From JBBQWS01 sp038210415 (lineage in GTDB: Bacteria > Actinomycetota > Actinomycetes > Prado026): DNA of 60,663 nt. Of this stretch, positions 15,480-24,471 are shown in pieces. A program made the translations under genes and the position numbers. Each line of letters begins with the position of its first letter. The first letter of the stretch is position 1. Where the stretch lies: positions 1 to 60,663 of the forward strand of contig JBBQWS010000015.1 in NCBI GenBank assembly GCA_038210415.1. Reading direction: 5' to 3'. The notes under the pieces were generated by a model, which saw only the letters and a program-made list of their open reading frames with translations, was not told the origin of the DNA and searched no databases.

Positions 15480-16846
15480 CGTCGGCGCCGGGCTCAGAGG
15501 CTCCGCCCGCGCATACTGGGCCCGTGGTCATGGACCTGCGACGGTCGGCGGCGCTCCGGTCCACCCGGATCGCCGGTCTGGTGGCGGGCCTGGCCGCCCG
15601 GTCGTCGCTGACCGCCGTCCGTGCCAGGTTCGACGCCGATCCGGCCGGGTTGCGTCGAAGGTCCCGTGCCCGCAACGCCGATTCCCTCCGTTCCACGCTT
15701 GGCGGGATGAAGGGCGGAGCGCTCAAGGCCGGACAGTTGCTCTCGACGGTTGACTCGCTGTTCCCGCCGGATCCCGACCGCACCTGGACCGAGGCCCTGA
15801 CCACACTGCAGGAGACCAACCCACCCCTGGACTGGGCCCGGGTCGAGCCGGTCCTGCGACGAGGTCTCGGCACCGATTGGCGTCAATCGCTCGTCGAGAT
15901 CGACACCGTCGCGGTGGCTGCGGCGTCGCTCGGCCAGGTACATCGTGGGACCTGGTGCGACGGCCGGCCGGTGGCCGTGAAGGTGCAGTACCCCTTCGCG
16001 AAGGACGTCCTGCTCGCCGACCTACGCGCCTTGTCCGTGTCCTTGCGACTTGCCGGGGTCCTCCTGCCCGGGTTGCTCGCCGCCCCCGTCGTAGCCGAGT
16101 TGCGACTGCGGGCCGCGGAGGAGCTCGACTACGTTCACGAGGCCCGGGCGCAGCGCGAGGTCGCGGCGGCCTTCGCCGGGTCCAGCGAGTACGCGGTCCC
16201 CGAGGTGGTCGCGGTCGCGGACGGAGTCCTGGTGAGCGAGTGGTTGCCTGGGCGCCCGCTCGTGACGGTCGCTGATGACACCTTGGACGAACGGTGTCGG
16301 ATCGCCTCGCTCTACCAGGGCTTCGCGCTGCTGGCACCCGCGCGCGCAGGCTGGTTGCACGCCGACCCGCACCCCGGGAACTTCCGGGTCACCCCGGACG
16401 GCCGGCTCGGCGTGGTCGACTTCGGCGCCGTCGTCGCGACGCGCGACGGCCTGCCCCCGGCTTTTGGCCGGCTGGTGCGCGCCTTCGCCGACGAATCCGC
16501 CCCCGGCGACGCGCAGGCGGCGCTCGTCGCGGCCGGGTTGATCAGGCCCGGTCGGCGGGTCGACATCGAGAGCCTGCGCGCGATCATGTCGCCGTTCAGC
16601 GAGCCGGCCCGCCACGACGTGTTCGCGTTCTCATCGTCGTGGTTGCGCTCCTGCTTCGCCCGTGACCAGGCGGCACGCGACCCCGACTACACCGCGGCGA
16701 TGGGTCTCACGCTGCCAGCCGAGCACCTCATGACCCAACGGGTCTGGCTCGGGGTGATCGGGGTGCTCTGCCGCCTCGACGTCACCGTGCCCGTACGCCC
16801 CGTCTTGTGCGAGCTGCTGCCCGGGTTCGACGTACCTCAGCACTGA
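15476..16846 (+). CDS. ABC1/UbiB (AarF)-family atypical kinase
   Basis: 456 residues if started at the ATG at 15476, whose TGA overlap joins it to the transporter remnant; a start at 15530 (MDLRRSAALRSTRIAG) is equally possible. Family motifs: the K-x-G-Q N-terminal motif in GGALKAGQLLST, the ATP-binding lysine in RPVAVKVQYPFAKDV, the E-x-D-Y-x-x-E-A helix in AAEELDYVHEARAQREVA, the catalytic H-A-D-P-H-P-G-N, and the metal-binding VDFGAV. ABC1 proteins are atypical ATPases linked to quinone or isoprenoid lipid handling. It is complete. Confidence 0.9.
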   Translation: MTSAPGSEAPPAHTGPVVMDLRRSAALRSTRIAGLVAGLAARSSLTAVRARFDADPAGLRRRSRARNADSLRSTLGGMKGGALKAGQLLSTVDSLFPPDPDRTWTEALTTLQETNPPLDWARVEPVLRRGLGTDWRQSLVEIDTVAVAAASLGQVHRGTWCDGRPVAVKVQYPFAKDVLLADLRALSVSLRLAGVLLPGLLAAPVVAELRLRAAEELDYVHEARAQREVAAAFAGSSEYAVPEVVAVADGVLVSEWLPGRPLVTVADDTLDERCRIASLYQGFALLAPARAGWLHADPHPGNFRVTPDGRLGVVDFGAVVATRDGLPPAFGRLVRAFADESAPGDAQAALVAAGLIRPGRRVDIESLRAIMSPFSEPARHDVFAFSSSWLRSCFARDQAARDPDYTAAMGLTLPAEHLMTQRVWLGVIGVLCRLDVTVPVRPVLCELLPGFDVPQH

Positions 16847-17223
16847 GCCCGATCCCCGCTGGCCCGCTTCGGCCCCGGCCGTCACTCTGCCGGGGAAAGA
16901 GCCGGACTGCTCTGGTCATGTCTGAGTCGTGTTGGCGGTCGCAGCGGGGTGGAGGGCGGTCGGCGAATTCGCTTCAGCACTGTGGGGTCACCGCGGATTC
17001 GGCGACGTTGTCACGGTGCCTGTCTTCGCCTGCTGCGTGATTCGGAGGCGCCGCATGCCAGGGATCAGGTGAGTCGGCCCTAAGCCCTCCTCGCGCTCCC
17101 AGCACGTCCCTGAGCCCGTTTCAGCCCATCAGTCGTGAACGCTCCCCGTTACCGCCGTTTGCGCAGGTCATGCATGTTGCGACCGCAGAAGCAGCGGATG
17201 AGGCGGCGGGTGCCTAGAACAGG
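16847..17223. other. Intergenic stretch, no supported gene
   Basis: 377 bases between the convergent ABC1 and LamG genes. Short frames on both strands show no domain. On the minus strand near 17165-17220 a short peptide with two closely spaced cysteines can be read, but it is too short to name. It could be an eroded gene end. Confidence 0.4.
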
Positions 17224-17973
17224 TCAACGCCGACTCGCGAGATCAGCGATCCGGGCTGTGCTGAGCGCGGTGTTGTACAGCCGCACTTCGTCAAGTTGGC
17301 CGTCCCAGAATGCCTCGAGCAGTCCTTTCGCCGGGGCACTCTTCGCGCCGACCGCGAGGGGCTCGTCGTTGGCGCACGTCGTGCCGCTCACGCTGAGCGA
17401 CCCGGCAGCGACGCCGTTGATGAAGATGGTGAGTCGGTAGCCGTTGTACCTGGCCGCCAGGTGTGTCCACGTGTTGGTCGGAACAGTCCGAGTGCTGTCG
17501 AGGTACTTCCAGTAGCGGCTGGCACCGCAAGCCCCGAAGAAGCCGCCCGCACGAACGCGACCGTTGGTGCGGACGTTCAGCCAGTACGCCCCAGCCTTCT
17601 CGAGCACCTCCCACCGGTCAAGGGTGTCAGCGGTGGTCACGCCGGTGTAGCGGACCCAGGCCGTGAGTGTGAACCGGTTGACGTCGAGTGCCGGGCTTTG
17701 CGGGACCTCGACGTACTGACGTTGCGGGGCAAAGAGCCGCAACGCGTTTCCCCTTCCAGGCGCACCAGAGACGAATGCCGTGCGGGGGTCCGAGTTCACG
17801 AGGCGACCGGTGAGGGCGTTGAGCGAGGAGTCCCTGATGGCCGTCGTCGTGTCGCTGTCGAATGTGTACTGCAAAACCAGGTTTGGGGGAACCGCGGCCG
17901 AACTTGACGATCCTGGCAGCAGAATTGCGGCTGCCGCCAGGCAGGCAGCACCCAGCGACCGGGAGAACTTCAT
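17224..17973 (-). CDS. Secreted LamG / concanavalin A-like protein
   Basis: 249 residues with a signal peptide (MKFSRSLGAACLAAAAILLP, cleavage around SSAA). The rest is a single LamG jelly-roll domain: LVLQYTFDSDTTTAIRDSS, YVEVPQSPALDVNRFTLTAWVRY, NTWTHLAARYNGYRLTIFINGVAAGS and FWDGQLDEVRLYNTALSTA. Two cysteines (GACGA, TTCAN) probably form a disulfide. Such domains bind glycans or surface proteins. The start is supported by AAAGGGGG a few bases upstream. There is no cell-wall anchor, so it is likely released. Confidence 0.88.
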   Translation of the reverse strand: MKFSRSLGAACLAAAAILLPGSSSSAAVPPNLVLQYTFDSDTTTAIRDSSLNALTGRLVNSDPRTAFVSGAPGRGNALRLFAPQRQYVEVPQSPALDVNRFTLTAWVRYTGVTTADTLDRWEVLEKAGAYWLNVRTNGRVRAGGFFGACGASRYWKYLDSTRTVPTNTWTHLAARYNGYRLTIFINGVAAGSLSVSGTTCANDEPLAVGAKSAPAKGLLEAFWDGQLDEVRLYNTALSTARIADLASRR

Positions 17974-18184
17974 CGTGAGCCCCCTTTCCGCGGGCAGTTC
18001 TCACGATACGCTCTCGTGGCGCGTCTGCAGTGGCCGTTGGTCCCGAGCGTCGCACGTCAAGACCCGCGACGACGGAACGCGCCTGTCGATCAGGCGCAAG
18101 GACACCCCGTTCCGGGCATTTCGGTTCTTGCACCGAGCTGCGCCAAGCCCGGCCCTACGCATGAATGGTCAGCCGAAGATTGGC

Positions 18185-18208
18185 CGATCACCGTGAATAG
18201 GGTGATCG
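18185..18208. terminator. Hairpin in the 17974-18280 gap
   Basis: Perfect 8-bp arms CGATCACC and GGTGATCG flank GTGAATAG, about 73 bp past the stop of the XRE-cupin gene at 18281. It may end that transcript. The rest of the 307-base gap holds the LamG promoter side and no supported gene. Confidence 0.4.
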
Positions 18209-18280
18209 CACTAACGGAGCGCTCAGGAGGCGGAGGCGGCGGCATTCGTACGGCGACGCGCGCTGGCCGTTACCGGGTAC

Positions 18281-18898
18281 TTACTGCACGCTTGCCGACC
18301 GGTCGTCGGGTGGTTCGACCCGGACGTGCATGCGTTCGCCGGGCCGCCCATAGATGCTGAGGATCTCCGCCGGCTCGTCACCTGTGCTACCGAACCAGTG
18401 CGGAACCTGGGTGTCGAAGCTTGCGACGTCGCCTGGCTCGAGCACCCAGTCCTGGTCGCCGAGAACAAGGCGCATGTGGCCGGACAGGACGTAGATCCAT
18501 TCGTTGCCGTCATGCGCGCGCGGCTCCGGGGTGACCTTGCTGGTCGGGATCACGATCTTCCAGGCCTGCACGCCGCCGGGCTCCCGCGTGAGCGGGATCA
18601 CTGTTCTGCCCTTGACGCTGCCGGGTCTGAGTCTGATGCGAGGGTCGCCCTCTTCGGGCGCTGCGACGAGGTCGTCCAACGGCACCCGGTAGGCATGCGA
18701 AAGGGCCAGGAGGAGTTCCAGGGTGGGCCGTCTCTGCCCGGTCTCGAGCCGCGACAGTGTGCTCTTGGAGATTCCGGTCCTGCTCGCGAGGCCGGTTAGG
18801 GTGATCTGACGTTGGGTCCGGAGTCGCCTGAGCCGAGGCCCAACCTGGTCGAGTGCGGCAGCAATCGCCGCCGCTGACGGGTCCTCCACGGCGCTCAT
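18281..18898 (-). CDS. XRE-family regulator with C-terminal cupin
   Basis: 205 residues from MSAVEDPSAAAIAAALDQVG; a longer frame to 18976 overlaps the divergent oxidoreductase. The N-terminal XRE helix-turn-helix is LRRLRTQRQITLTGLASRTG with SKSTLSRLETGQRRPTLELLLAL. The C-terminal cupin barrel is PEPRAHDGNEWIYVLSGHMR, LEPGDVASFDTQVPHWFG. The cupin likely senses a small ligand. It is divergent from the flavoprotein gene at 18968 with 69 bp between starts, so that gene is its probable target. Confidence 0.9.
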   Translation of the reverse strand: MSAVEDPSAAAIAAALDQVGPRLRRLRTQRQITLTGLASRTGISKSTLSRLETGQRRPTLELLLALSHAYRVPLDDLVAAPEEGDPRIRLRPGSVKGRTVIPLTREPGGVQAWKIVIPTSKVTPEPRAHDGNEWIYVLSGHMRLVLGDQDWVLEPGDVASFDTQVPHWFGSTGDEPAEILSIYGRPGERMHVRVEPPDDRSASVQ

Positions 18899-18967
18899 CC
18901 CACTACCGATTCCCAGAAACAGCAACCTTCGTTGGCGAATCCGGCGCGAAGCTCCAACGTTTCGGTC

Positions 18968-19696
18968 ATGAGTCAATACGGCGTAGCGATCATCGGCGGA
19001 GGCGCCGCCGGACTGTCCGCGGCCCTGGTGCTCTCCCGGGCCCGCCGCACGGTCCTGCTGGTCGACGCCGGCACACCGCGCGACGCCCCGTCAACCCACA
19101 TGTACGGCTACCTGTCACGCGCCGGCGGGTTCTTCGTCCACCTCGACGACGGGCAGCAGATCTCGGCATGGCGAATGCTGCTCAGCACCGGCCTGCGGGA
19201 CGTCCTGCCGGACATCCCGGGGCTCCGCGACCGTTGGTCGCGCGACGTCGCCTACTGCCCCTACGGCCACGGCCACGAGGTCCGCGACTACCAGCTCGGT
19301 GTGCTCGGTGGAACTGCGAGCGACGTTCGCTACGCGCAGATCGTCCGCCAGTGGACCCATGACCTGGTCCACTTCACCCCATCCGACCGCTTGACCGCCA
19401 CCGAACGCGCGGAGCTGATCGCCCGCGCCATCGGCACCGTCGAGCAGCTCGTCCCCAACGACCTGCTGCTCGGACTTGACGTCGACGTCGACAGCGACGG
19501 CTGGGCCATCGCGGACAGCGTGGGACGCACGAGCGTCCCCGGCGTCTGGTCCGCCGGCAACGTCATCGAGCCGCGAGCCCAGGTCGGCACCGCCGCCGGC
19601 GCAGGCTCAGCAGCCGCGATCGCGCTCAACGCCGACCTCAGCAACGGCCTCCGGCCGCGACGAACCCCGAACACCCATCCGAAGGAGACGCCATGA
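18968..19696 (+). CDS. Thioredoxin-reductase-like flavoprotein with two internal gaps
   Basis: 242 residues, whereas close families have about 300-320. FAD binding is YGVAIIGGGAAGLSAALVLSRARRTVLLVD. The C-terminal FAD motif is GRTSVPGVWSAGNVIEPRAQVGTAAGAGSAAA. Two stretches that family members have are missing in frame: after GYLSRAGG (before the LL-STGL segment), and after ARAIGTVEQLV. The redox site normally read as CPYC-H-G-x-E-V-R-D here reads CPYGHGHEVRD, so the second active cysteine is absent. It may still bind FAD but should not work as a disulfide reductase. Its stop overlaps the next gene by 4 bases. Confidence 0.75.
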   Translation: MSQYGVAIIGGGAAGLSAALVLSRARRTVLLVDAGTPRDAPSTHMYGYLSRAGGFFVHLDDGQQISAWRMLLSTGLRDVLPDIPGLRDRWSRDVAYCPYGHGHEVRDYQLGVLGGTASDVRYAQIVRQWTHDLVHFTPSDRLTATERAELIARAIGTVEQLVPNDLLLGLDVDVDSDGWAIADSVGRTSVPGVWSAGNVIEPRAQVGTAAGAGSAAAIALNADLSNGLRPRRTPNTHPKETP

Positions 19697-19965
19697 CCAC
19701 CCCCTCGCCGAACGCTTTCTCGAATTCCCAGCCCACCGCCGCCGGACCGCCCACCAAGCACCAACTGGCCGTGATGATCTGGCTGGCCGTCTTCCCGACC
19801 CTCACGATCCTCAACCTGGTCCTCGGTGACTGGCTCCGGACGTTGACGCCTGTCGCGCGCACCTTCGTGCTGGCCACCATCGCCGTGCCGATCGTCATCT
19901 ACGGCCTGATGCCCCAACTTCACCGGCTCCGCAAGCAGATCCTGAACCGCACTGCACGCGGCTGA
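19693..19965 (+). CDS. Small two-helix membrane protein
   Basis: 90 residues. Two hydrophobic helices, LAVMIWLAVFPTLTILNLVL and FVLATIAVPIVIYGLMPQLH, are followed by a basic tail, like the membrane C-terminal half of some actinobacterial ABM proteins but without the ABM domain. Its ATG overlaps the flavoprotein stop (ATGA), so the two are co-translated and it may anchor the flavoprotein or serve the same redox response. No catalytic motif is seen. Confidence 0.75.
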   Translation: MTTPSPNAFSNSQPTAAGPPTKHQLAVMIWLAVFPTLTILNLVLGDWLRTLTPVARTFVLATIAVPIVIYGLMPQLHRLRKQILNRTARG

Positions 19966-20086
19966 TCGCACTCAAACGAACCGCCCCGGTTTCAGCGGAG
20001 GGTGAGTTCTCCCGCTCCGGCAGGGACCCCCGCCACCCGGCCACCGCAGTACGCCACATCACTACCACCGGTGAAGGGAGCTCGTC

Positions 20087-20221
20087 ATGAGCTCACGAAC
20101 CAAGACCGCTTTCACTGCTCACGCCGAACCGGGCGAGCGACCGTCCAGCACCGCGATTGAGCGGCCACTCGGGGCTTCCGGGTCCAACCGCCTGGCCCTG
20201 ACCCCGAGGAGAACGTCATGA
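20087..20221 (+). CDS. Small 44-residue leader-type protein
   Basis: MSSRTKTAFTAHAEPGERPS begins at 20087 behind a good AAGGGAG sequence. Its TGA stop overlaps the ATG of the membrane-protein gene at 20218, which suggests translational coupling. The peptide is hydrophilic, unstructured-looking and matches no family I know. It could be a coupling leader rather than a functional protein. Confidence 0.45.
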   Translation: MSSRTKTAFTAHAEPGERPSSTAIERPLGASGSNRLALTPRRTS

Positions 20222-20667
20222 GCAATGCCCAGGTCATCGACTCGACCGGCGACACGACCGCCGTCGACGGTGGGCTGTCCACGCGCCGTCTGAACGTCAT
20301 GCGTTTCGGCTACGCCTTCATTGGCGTGGGACTGGCCATCGTCAAGTGGCCGGTTCTCTTCCAGGACGCCGGATCCCTCCCGGTGATGGAAGGGGTAGTC
20401 ACCTGTCTGCTGACGGCCATGTCGCTGCTGGCGTTCCTCGGGCTCAGATACCCCGTCCGGATGCTGCCGATCCTGCTGTTCGAGGTGGCTTGGAAGGTGA
20501 TCTGGAGCGCGGCGGTGGCCATCCCCCACCTGGTCTCCGACGACATGAACGCTGCAACGAGCGAGGTCCTGTTCAGATGCTCCTTTGACGTCATCGTCCT
20601 AGCTGTCATCCCGTGGGGATACGCATGGAGGCGGTATGCCAGAACGCCTGGGGACGCGTGGCGCTGA
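20218..20667 (+). CDS. Four-helix membrane protein of unknown function
   Basis: 149 residues: a 25-residue hydrophilic N terminus, then about four membrane helices (FGYAFIGVGLAIVKWPVLFQ, GVVTCLLTAMSLLAFLGLRY, VRMLPILLFEVAWKVIWSAA and VIVLAVIPWGYAWRRYARTP). The conserved-looking acid in FEVAWK and the WP/PW pairs recall small actinobacterial membrane proteins of unknown role. It is coupled to the 44-residue frame upstream. Confidence 0.7.
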   Translation: MSNAQVIDSTGDTTAVDGGLSTRRLNVMRFGYAFIGVGLAIVKWPVLFQDAGSLPVMEGVVTCLLTAMSLLAFLGLRYPVRMLPILLFEVAWKVIWSAAVAIPHLVSDDMNAATSEVLFRCSFDVIVLAVIPWGYAWRRYARTPGDAWR

Positions 20668-20885
20668 CGAGCGGCACCCTCCCCGGCCGCCGATCGGTTG
20701 CATGACCGTGGTTCTCGGCCGGCCCGAGCTTGCCCACGGAGTTGCCGGCCGGCTCGGCCGCCTTCTGGTCACCGGGTGCTCTCATGCTGAGTATCTGGCA
20801 GTTGGGTCGTGGAGCGGAGCCGTCCGCTCTCGACGGCCGACGGTCCGGCGCCCGCCGTCACCGAAAGCCTTCATAGAATCGTGTC

Positions 20886-21755
20886 GTGATCACACTCGAG
20901 TATCGGCATGTCGACGTGTTCAGCCGGCGGGCCTTTCAGGGGAACGGTCTTGTCGTCGTTCTCGACTCGAAGGAGCTCCCACCAGAGCTGATGCAAGCCG
21001 TGACGCGGGAGATGCGCCAGTTCGAGAGCGTGTTCCTCACCGAAGTGGACCTCGAGACAATGACGGCCACGCAGCGGATCGTCACCGAGGACGAGGAGTT
21101 GGACTTCGCCGGCCATCCCGTTTTGGGTGCTGCCGCGGTGCTGCACGGCATGCTCGCCACGGGGCGGCAGGACAGGCAGTGGGCTTTGCGGATCGCCCAG
21201 CGAACGATCGAAGTCCGAACCAGCTCTGGGCCTATGTGGATCGATGTCGAGATGGATCAGGGCGTCCCGCAGTTCGGCCCGACGGTGGTAGGAGAGCGGG
21301 CAGCGGCGTTAAGCGAAGCGCTGGGACTGACGCGTGACCACCTGCATCGTGCGCTGCCGATGCAGGTGGTCAGCACCGGCCTCGACTACTTGATCGTGCC
21401 GGTCGCCGGAGGATTGGAGCAGGCCCGGATCTGCCGCACCAACTTCGAGGCGCTCCTGCAGGAGGTCGGGGCCAAGTTCGTTTCCGTGCTCGACCCGGAG
21501 CGACCGGAGGGTCGCACCTGGGACAACACCGGCCGGGTCGAGGATGTCGCCACCGGAAGTGCCGCGGGTCCGGCCGCCGGATACCTGATGCGACACCAGA
21601 GCCGTCCCGATGACGAGCCGCTGCTCCTTCACCAGGGCCAGTACACCGGCAGACCCAGCACGATGCGAGTCAGGCCCGAACCAGACGGGCGGCTCTGGGT
21701 CGGCGGGTCCGTTGCCACCGTGGCCGCGGGAAGCTTCCAGGCAGCGACCGCGTGA
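20886..21755 (+). CDS. PhzF-family isomerase/epimerase-fold protein
   Basis: 289 residues from a GTG. The PhzF two-lobed fold is shown by YRHVDVFSRRAFQGNGLVVV, the catalytic glutamate in MRQFESVFLTEV, EELDFAGHPVLGAAAVLHGM, and the second-lobe ATGSAAGPAAGYLMR. Family members isomerise small metabolites, as PhzF does in phenazine synthesis; no phenazine genes are near. All key motifs are present, so it is probably active on an unknown substrate. Confidence 0.85.
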   Translation: MITLEYRHVDVFSRRAFQGNGLVVVLDSKELPPELMQAVTREMRQFESVFLTEVDLETMTATQRIVTEDEELDFAGHPVLGAAAVLHGMLATGRQDRQWALRIAQRTIEVRTSSGPMWIDVEMDQGVPQFGPTVVGERAAALSEALGLTRDHLHRALPMQVVSTGLDYLIVPVAGGLEQARICRTNFEALLQEVGAKFVSVLDPERPEGRTWDNTGRVEDVATGSAAGPAAGYLMRHQSRPDDEPLLLHQGQYTGRPSTMRVRPEPDGRLWVGGSVATVAAGSFQAATA

Positions 21756-21840
21756 AGCAACCCGCAGATCCACGGCTGGTCGGCGTTGAGTTCTTGTTCC
21801 TTGCCCCAGACGATGATCAGCGCTAGCCCGCTGTGCGACG

Positions 21841-23679
21841 TCAGCCGACAGGTGGGGGACCGCGCCGTTCTGCCTCGGAGATCGCCCACGCGGCGTTGAC
21901 CAGGCCGATGTGGCTAAACGCCTGCGGGAAGTTACCCAGGAGCTCGCCTGTGCCGGGGTCGACCTCCTCGGCGAGCAGTCCGACGTCGTTGACGTACGCG
22001 GCGGCGCGCTCGAAGACTACGCGCGCTCGATCGACCTGACCGGCCAGAGCGAGCGCTTGTGCGAGCCAGAACGTGCAAAGCAGGAAGGTGCCCTCCTCGC
22101 CGGCGAGGCCGTCGACTCCGCCCTGGGTGCGGTAGCGGTACAGCAGGCCGTTGTCGTCGGTGAGACGCCGCTCGGTGGCGTCGATGGTGGCCAGCATTCG
22201 CGGGTCGTCGGCGGGCAGGAAGCCGACGATTGCCATCATCAGGTTCGACGCGTCCAGCTCGGTCGACCCGACGTACTGGGTGAACGCGCCAGCCTCGTCG
22301 CTCCAGCCGTCCCGCTCCACGGTCTCGCGGATCCGGTCGCGGCTCTTGGTCCACTCCGGGACACGGTCCGCCGCGCCAAGCCGGTCGGCGAGGGTGATCG
22401 CCCGGTCGAGGGCGACCCAGCACATGACCTTGGAGTACAGGAAGTGCTGCGGGTCGCCGCGGACCTCCCAGATGCCCTGGTCCTTCTCGACCCACCGCTC
22501 GGCCGCGGTTTCTGCACAGGCGACGAGGAAGCGCTTGGTGTCCTCGTCGACCCAGGCCAGCTGGTCGGCCAGCCGCTGCGCAGCACCGAGTAGCTCGCCG
22601 TAGACGTCGAGCTGCTGCTGGTTCCAGGCCCCGTTGCCGACACGGACCGGTCGGCTGTCGCGCCACCCCTCGAGGTGCGGCAGCTCGCGCTCGCTGAGGT
22701 CGTGCTCGCCGCCGATGCCGAACATGATCTGCAAGGACTGCCCTACGCCGATCCCGGACGCGGCTGCCGTGGTCATGAAGGCGAAGAAGTCGTCGGCCTC
22801 GTCGGGGCAGGCCGCCACCCAGAGCGCCTCCATCGTGAAGCTGGCGTCGCGCACCCACGAGTACCGGTAGTCCCAGTTCCGCTCACCACCCACGCCCTCG
22901 GGCAGCGAGGTGGTCGCGGCGGCAACGATCGCCCCACTGGGCTGGTACGAGAGCCCCTGAAGCACCCTTCCGCTGTGGTGCACCAGGTCTGCCCATGGCC
23001 CGTCGTACGTCTGGTGCAGGTCGGACCACGACCGCCAGGCGTCGATCGTCGCATCCAGCGTGCCGGCCAACTCCTCCGGAGACCAGACCCGTGCCGGGGT
23101 CTGCTCGAGCGTCGAGCGGTGCAGGCCGAGATGCAGGCGCTCGTCCTGGCGCAAGACGGTGCGACCCCGGCCCGACCCGTGCTCCAACGACAGCGGGACC
23201 GGTGTCGACAGGACGAGCCACTCCGCCCCTCCGCGTGCGCTCACACCCCCTCGCACGTCGGCAAGAAGCGGGACGACGAGCCCGTACTCCGGCCGTGGCT
23301 CGTAGGAGACCTCGACTTCGACCTCACCGGCGATGCACGCAACCCGCCGGACCAGAAGGTGCGGCACGTCCCGGCCGAGGCGATGGCCCCCGTTGTCCGG
23401 CCCCATGGCCAGGGCGTCAGTGAGCACCAACGTCCCCGACGGAGTCGTGAACGTGGTCTCCAACACGAGCGTCTGGTCGAGGTACCGGCGGCTGCTCGTC
23501 CACTCGCTGGCCGGGCTCACCTGCCAGTGACCCGCCTCAGCACCCAGCAGCCGACCGAACACGGACGGGCTGTCGAACCGGGGGAAGCTCAACCACTCCA
23601 CCGAGCCCGAGCGGTCGACCAGCGCGCTCGAGTGGCGGTCGGACAGCAGAGCATGGTCGGCGATTGGCGTCCAGGACAT
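21841..23679 (-). CDS. Glycoside hydrolase family 15 (glucoamylase/trehalase-like)
   Basis: 612 residues. The N-terminal beta-sandwich is IADHALLSDRHSSALVDRSG, SVEWLSFPRFDSPSVFGRLL. The catalytic (alpha/alpha)6 barrel contains GGERNWDYRYSWVRDASFTM, typical of the actinobacterial GH15 group that includes trehalases, and the late EEGTFLLCTFWLAQALALAG segment with a conserved glutamate. No signal peptide is seen, so it likely acts on intracellular trehalose or glucan. Full length and intact. Confidence 0.92.
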   Translation of the reverse strand: MSWTPIADHALLSDRHSSALVDRSGSVEWLSFPRFDSPSVFGRLLGAEAGHWQVSPASEWTSSRRYLDQTLVLETTFTTPSGTLVLTDALAMGPDNGGHRLGRDVPHLLVRRVACIAGEVEVEVSYEPRPEYGLVVPLLADVRGGVSARGGAEWLVLSTPVPLSLEHGSGRGRTVLRQDERLHLGLHRSTLEQTPARVWSPEELAGTLDATIDAWRSWSDLHQTYDGPWADLVHHSGRVLQGLSYQPSGAIVAAATTSLPEGVGGERNWDYRYSWVRDASFTMEALWVAACPDEADDFFAFMTTAAASGIGVGQSLQIMFGIGGEHDLSERELPHLEGWRDSRPVRVGNGAWNQQQLDVYGELLGAAQRLADQLAWVDEDTKRFLVACAETAAERWVEKDQGIWEVRGDPQHFLYSKVMCWVALDRAITLADRLGAADRVPEWTKSRDRIRETVERDGWSDEAGAFTQYVGSTELDASNLMMAIVGFLPADDPRMLATIDATERRLTDDNGLLYRYRTQGGVDGLAGEEGTFLLCTFWLAQALALAGQVDRARVVFERAAAYVNDVGLLAEEVDPGTGELLGNFPQAFSHIGLVNAAWAISEAERRGPPPVG

Positions 23680-23956
23680 CGGAGCCTCCGATCGGTCGTC
23701 GTACCTGTGCAGTCACCTGAGCCCGGGCTCCCGTTACATCTGACGTGAGCCGCGGGCGGGCCGGGCGCTTCAGGTCGTCGGATCACGTCGCGGTCGTAGG
23801 GCTCTCGCCACATTCACGATGACCAAGGGACTGATTGCGATACCTCTGCCGCGACTCAGTCCAGGGGTCTTCCAGCATCACCCCCAGCGACCGGACGTCG
23901 GGCTAGCTCATGTTGTCTGCCTTCCCCTAGCCGGCGCTCACCGCCGACAACGGATG

Positions 23957-24433
23957 TCAAGAACCACCGCCTTGATCGGGCGGCCGCTTTCCCGGAGCTG
24001 GGTGTTCGAGGCAGCTGCGCAGACGCTCGAGGTCGCCTGTGATGCTCTTGCGGACCTGCCGCGTCATGAGCGGCGAGGCCCATCCGAAGAATCGACCCGG
24101 TGCGCCAGACGCGTGGATCGCCACCACCGTGCTGTCCCCGGCATCGGACAGCTCGTAGCGCACCAGCATCGGGAAGGGTCGTTCGACGGACATCTCGACG
24201 AGCCGGTTCGGCTCGTGGCGGGTCACGACGTAGCCGTAGGTGAAGGAGCGCCCAAGGAACCGTGCGGTCCGCTCGACAGTTGCACCCATCTCTAGCGGAC
24301 CGTCCTGGTCGGGGCGGCTGGAGGTGATCCCGCCGGTCCATAGCAAGTCGTTCGCCGGGTCGAACATGAACCCTGCCACCTCGCTCCGAGGTCTTGTCAC
24401 CAGCAACGAGGGTCGTACGTCGACGCCCCTCAC
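23957..24433 (-). CDS. SRPBCC (START-like) protein
   Basis: 158 residues from a GTG. A hydrophobic-cavity START-like fold is suggested by SLLVTRPRSEVAGFMFDPAN, MGATVERTARFLGRSFTYGY and SDAGDSTVVAIHASGAPGRFF, ending in MTRQVRKSITGDLERLRSCL. Proteins of this kind bind or modify small lipophilic molecules. It follows another SRPBCC gene (24472-24909) by 38 bp, so both belong to the minus arm of the ArsR-regulated divergent cluster. Confidence 0.75.
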   Translation of the reverse strand: MRGVDVRPSLLVTRPRSEVAGFMFDPANDLLWTGGITSSRPDQDGPLEMGATVERTARFLGRSFTYGYVVTRHEPNRLVEMSVERPFPMLVRYELSDAGDSTVVAIHASGAPGRFFGWASPLMTRQVRKSITGDLERLRSCLEHPAPGKRPPDQGGGS

Positions 24434-24471
24434 CGGTCAGGTCCTCACGCCAGCAACTTCGTGACAGGCCG

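Noticed and set aside
16847..17223. Possible IS or small gene in the gap
   Set aside because: No terminal inverted repeats, no transposase motif and no credible start with RBS were found.
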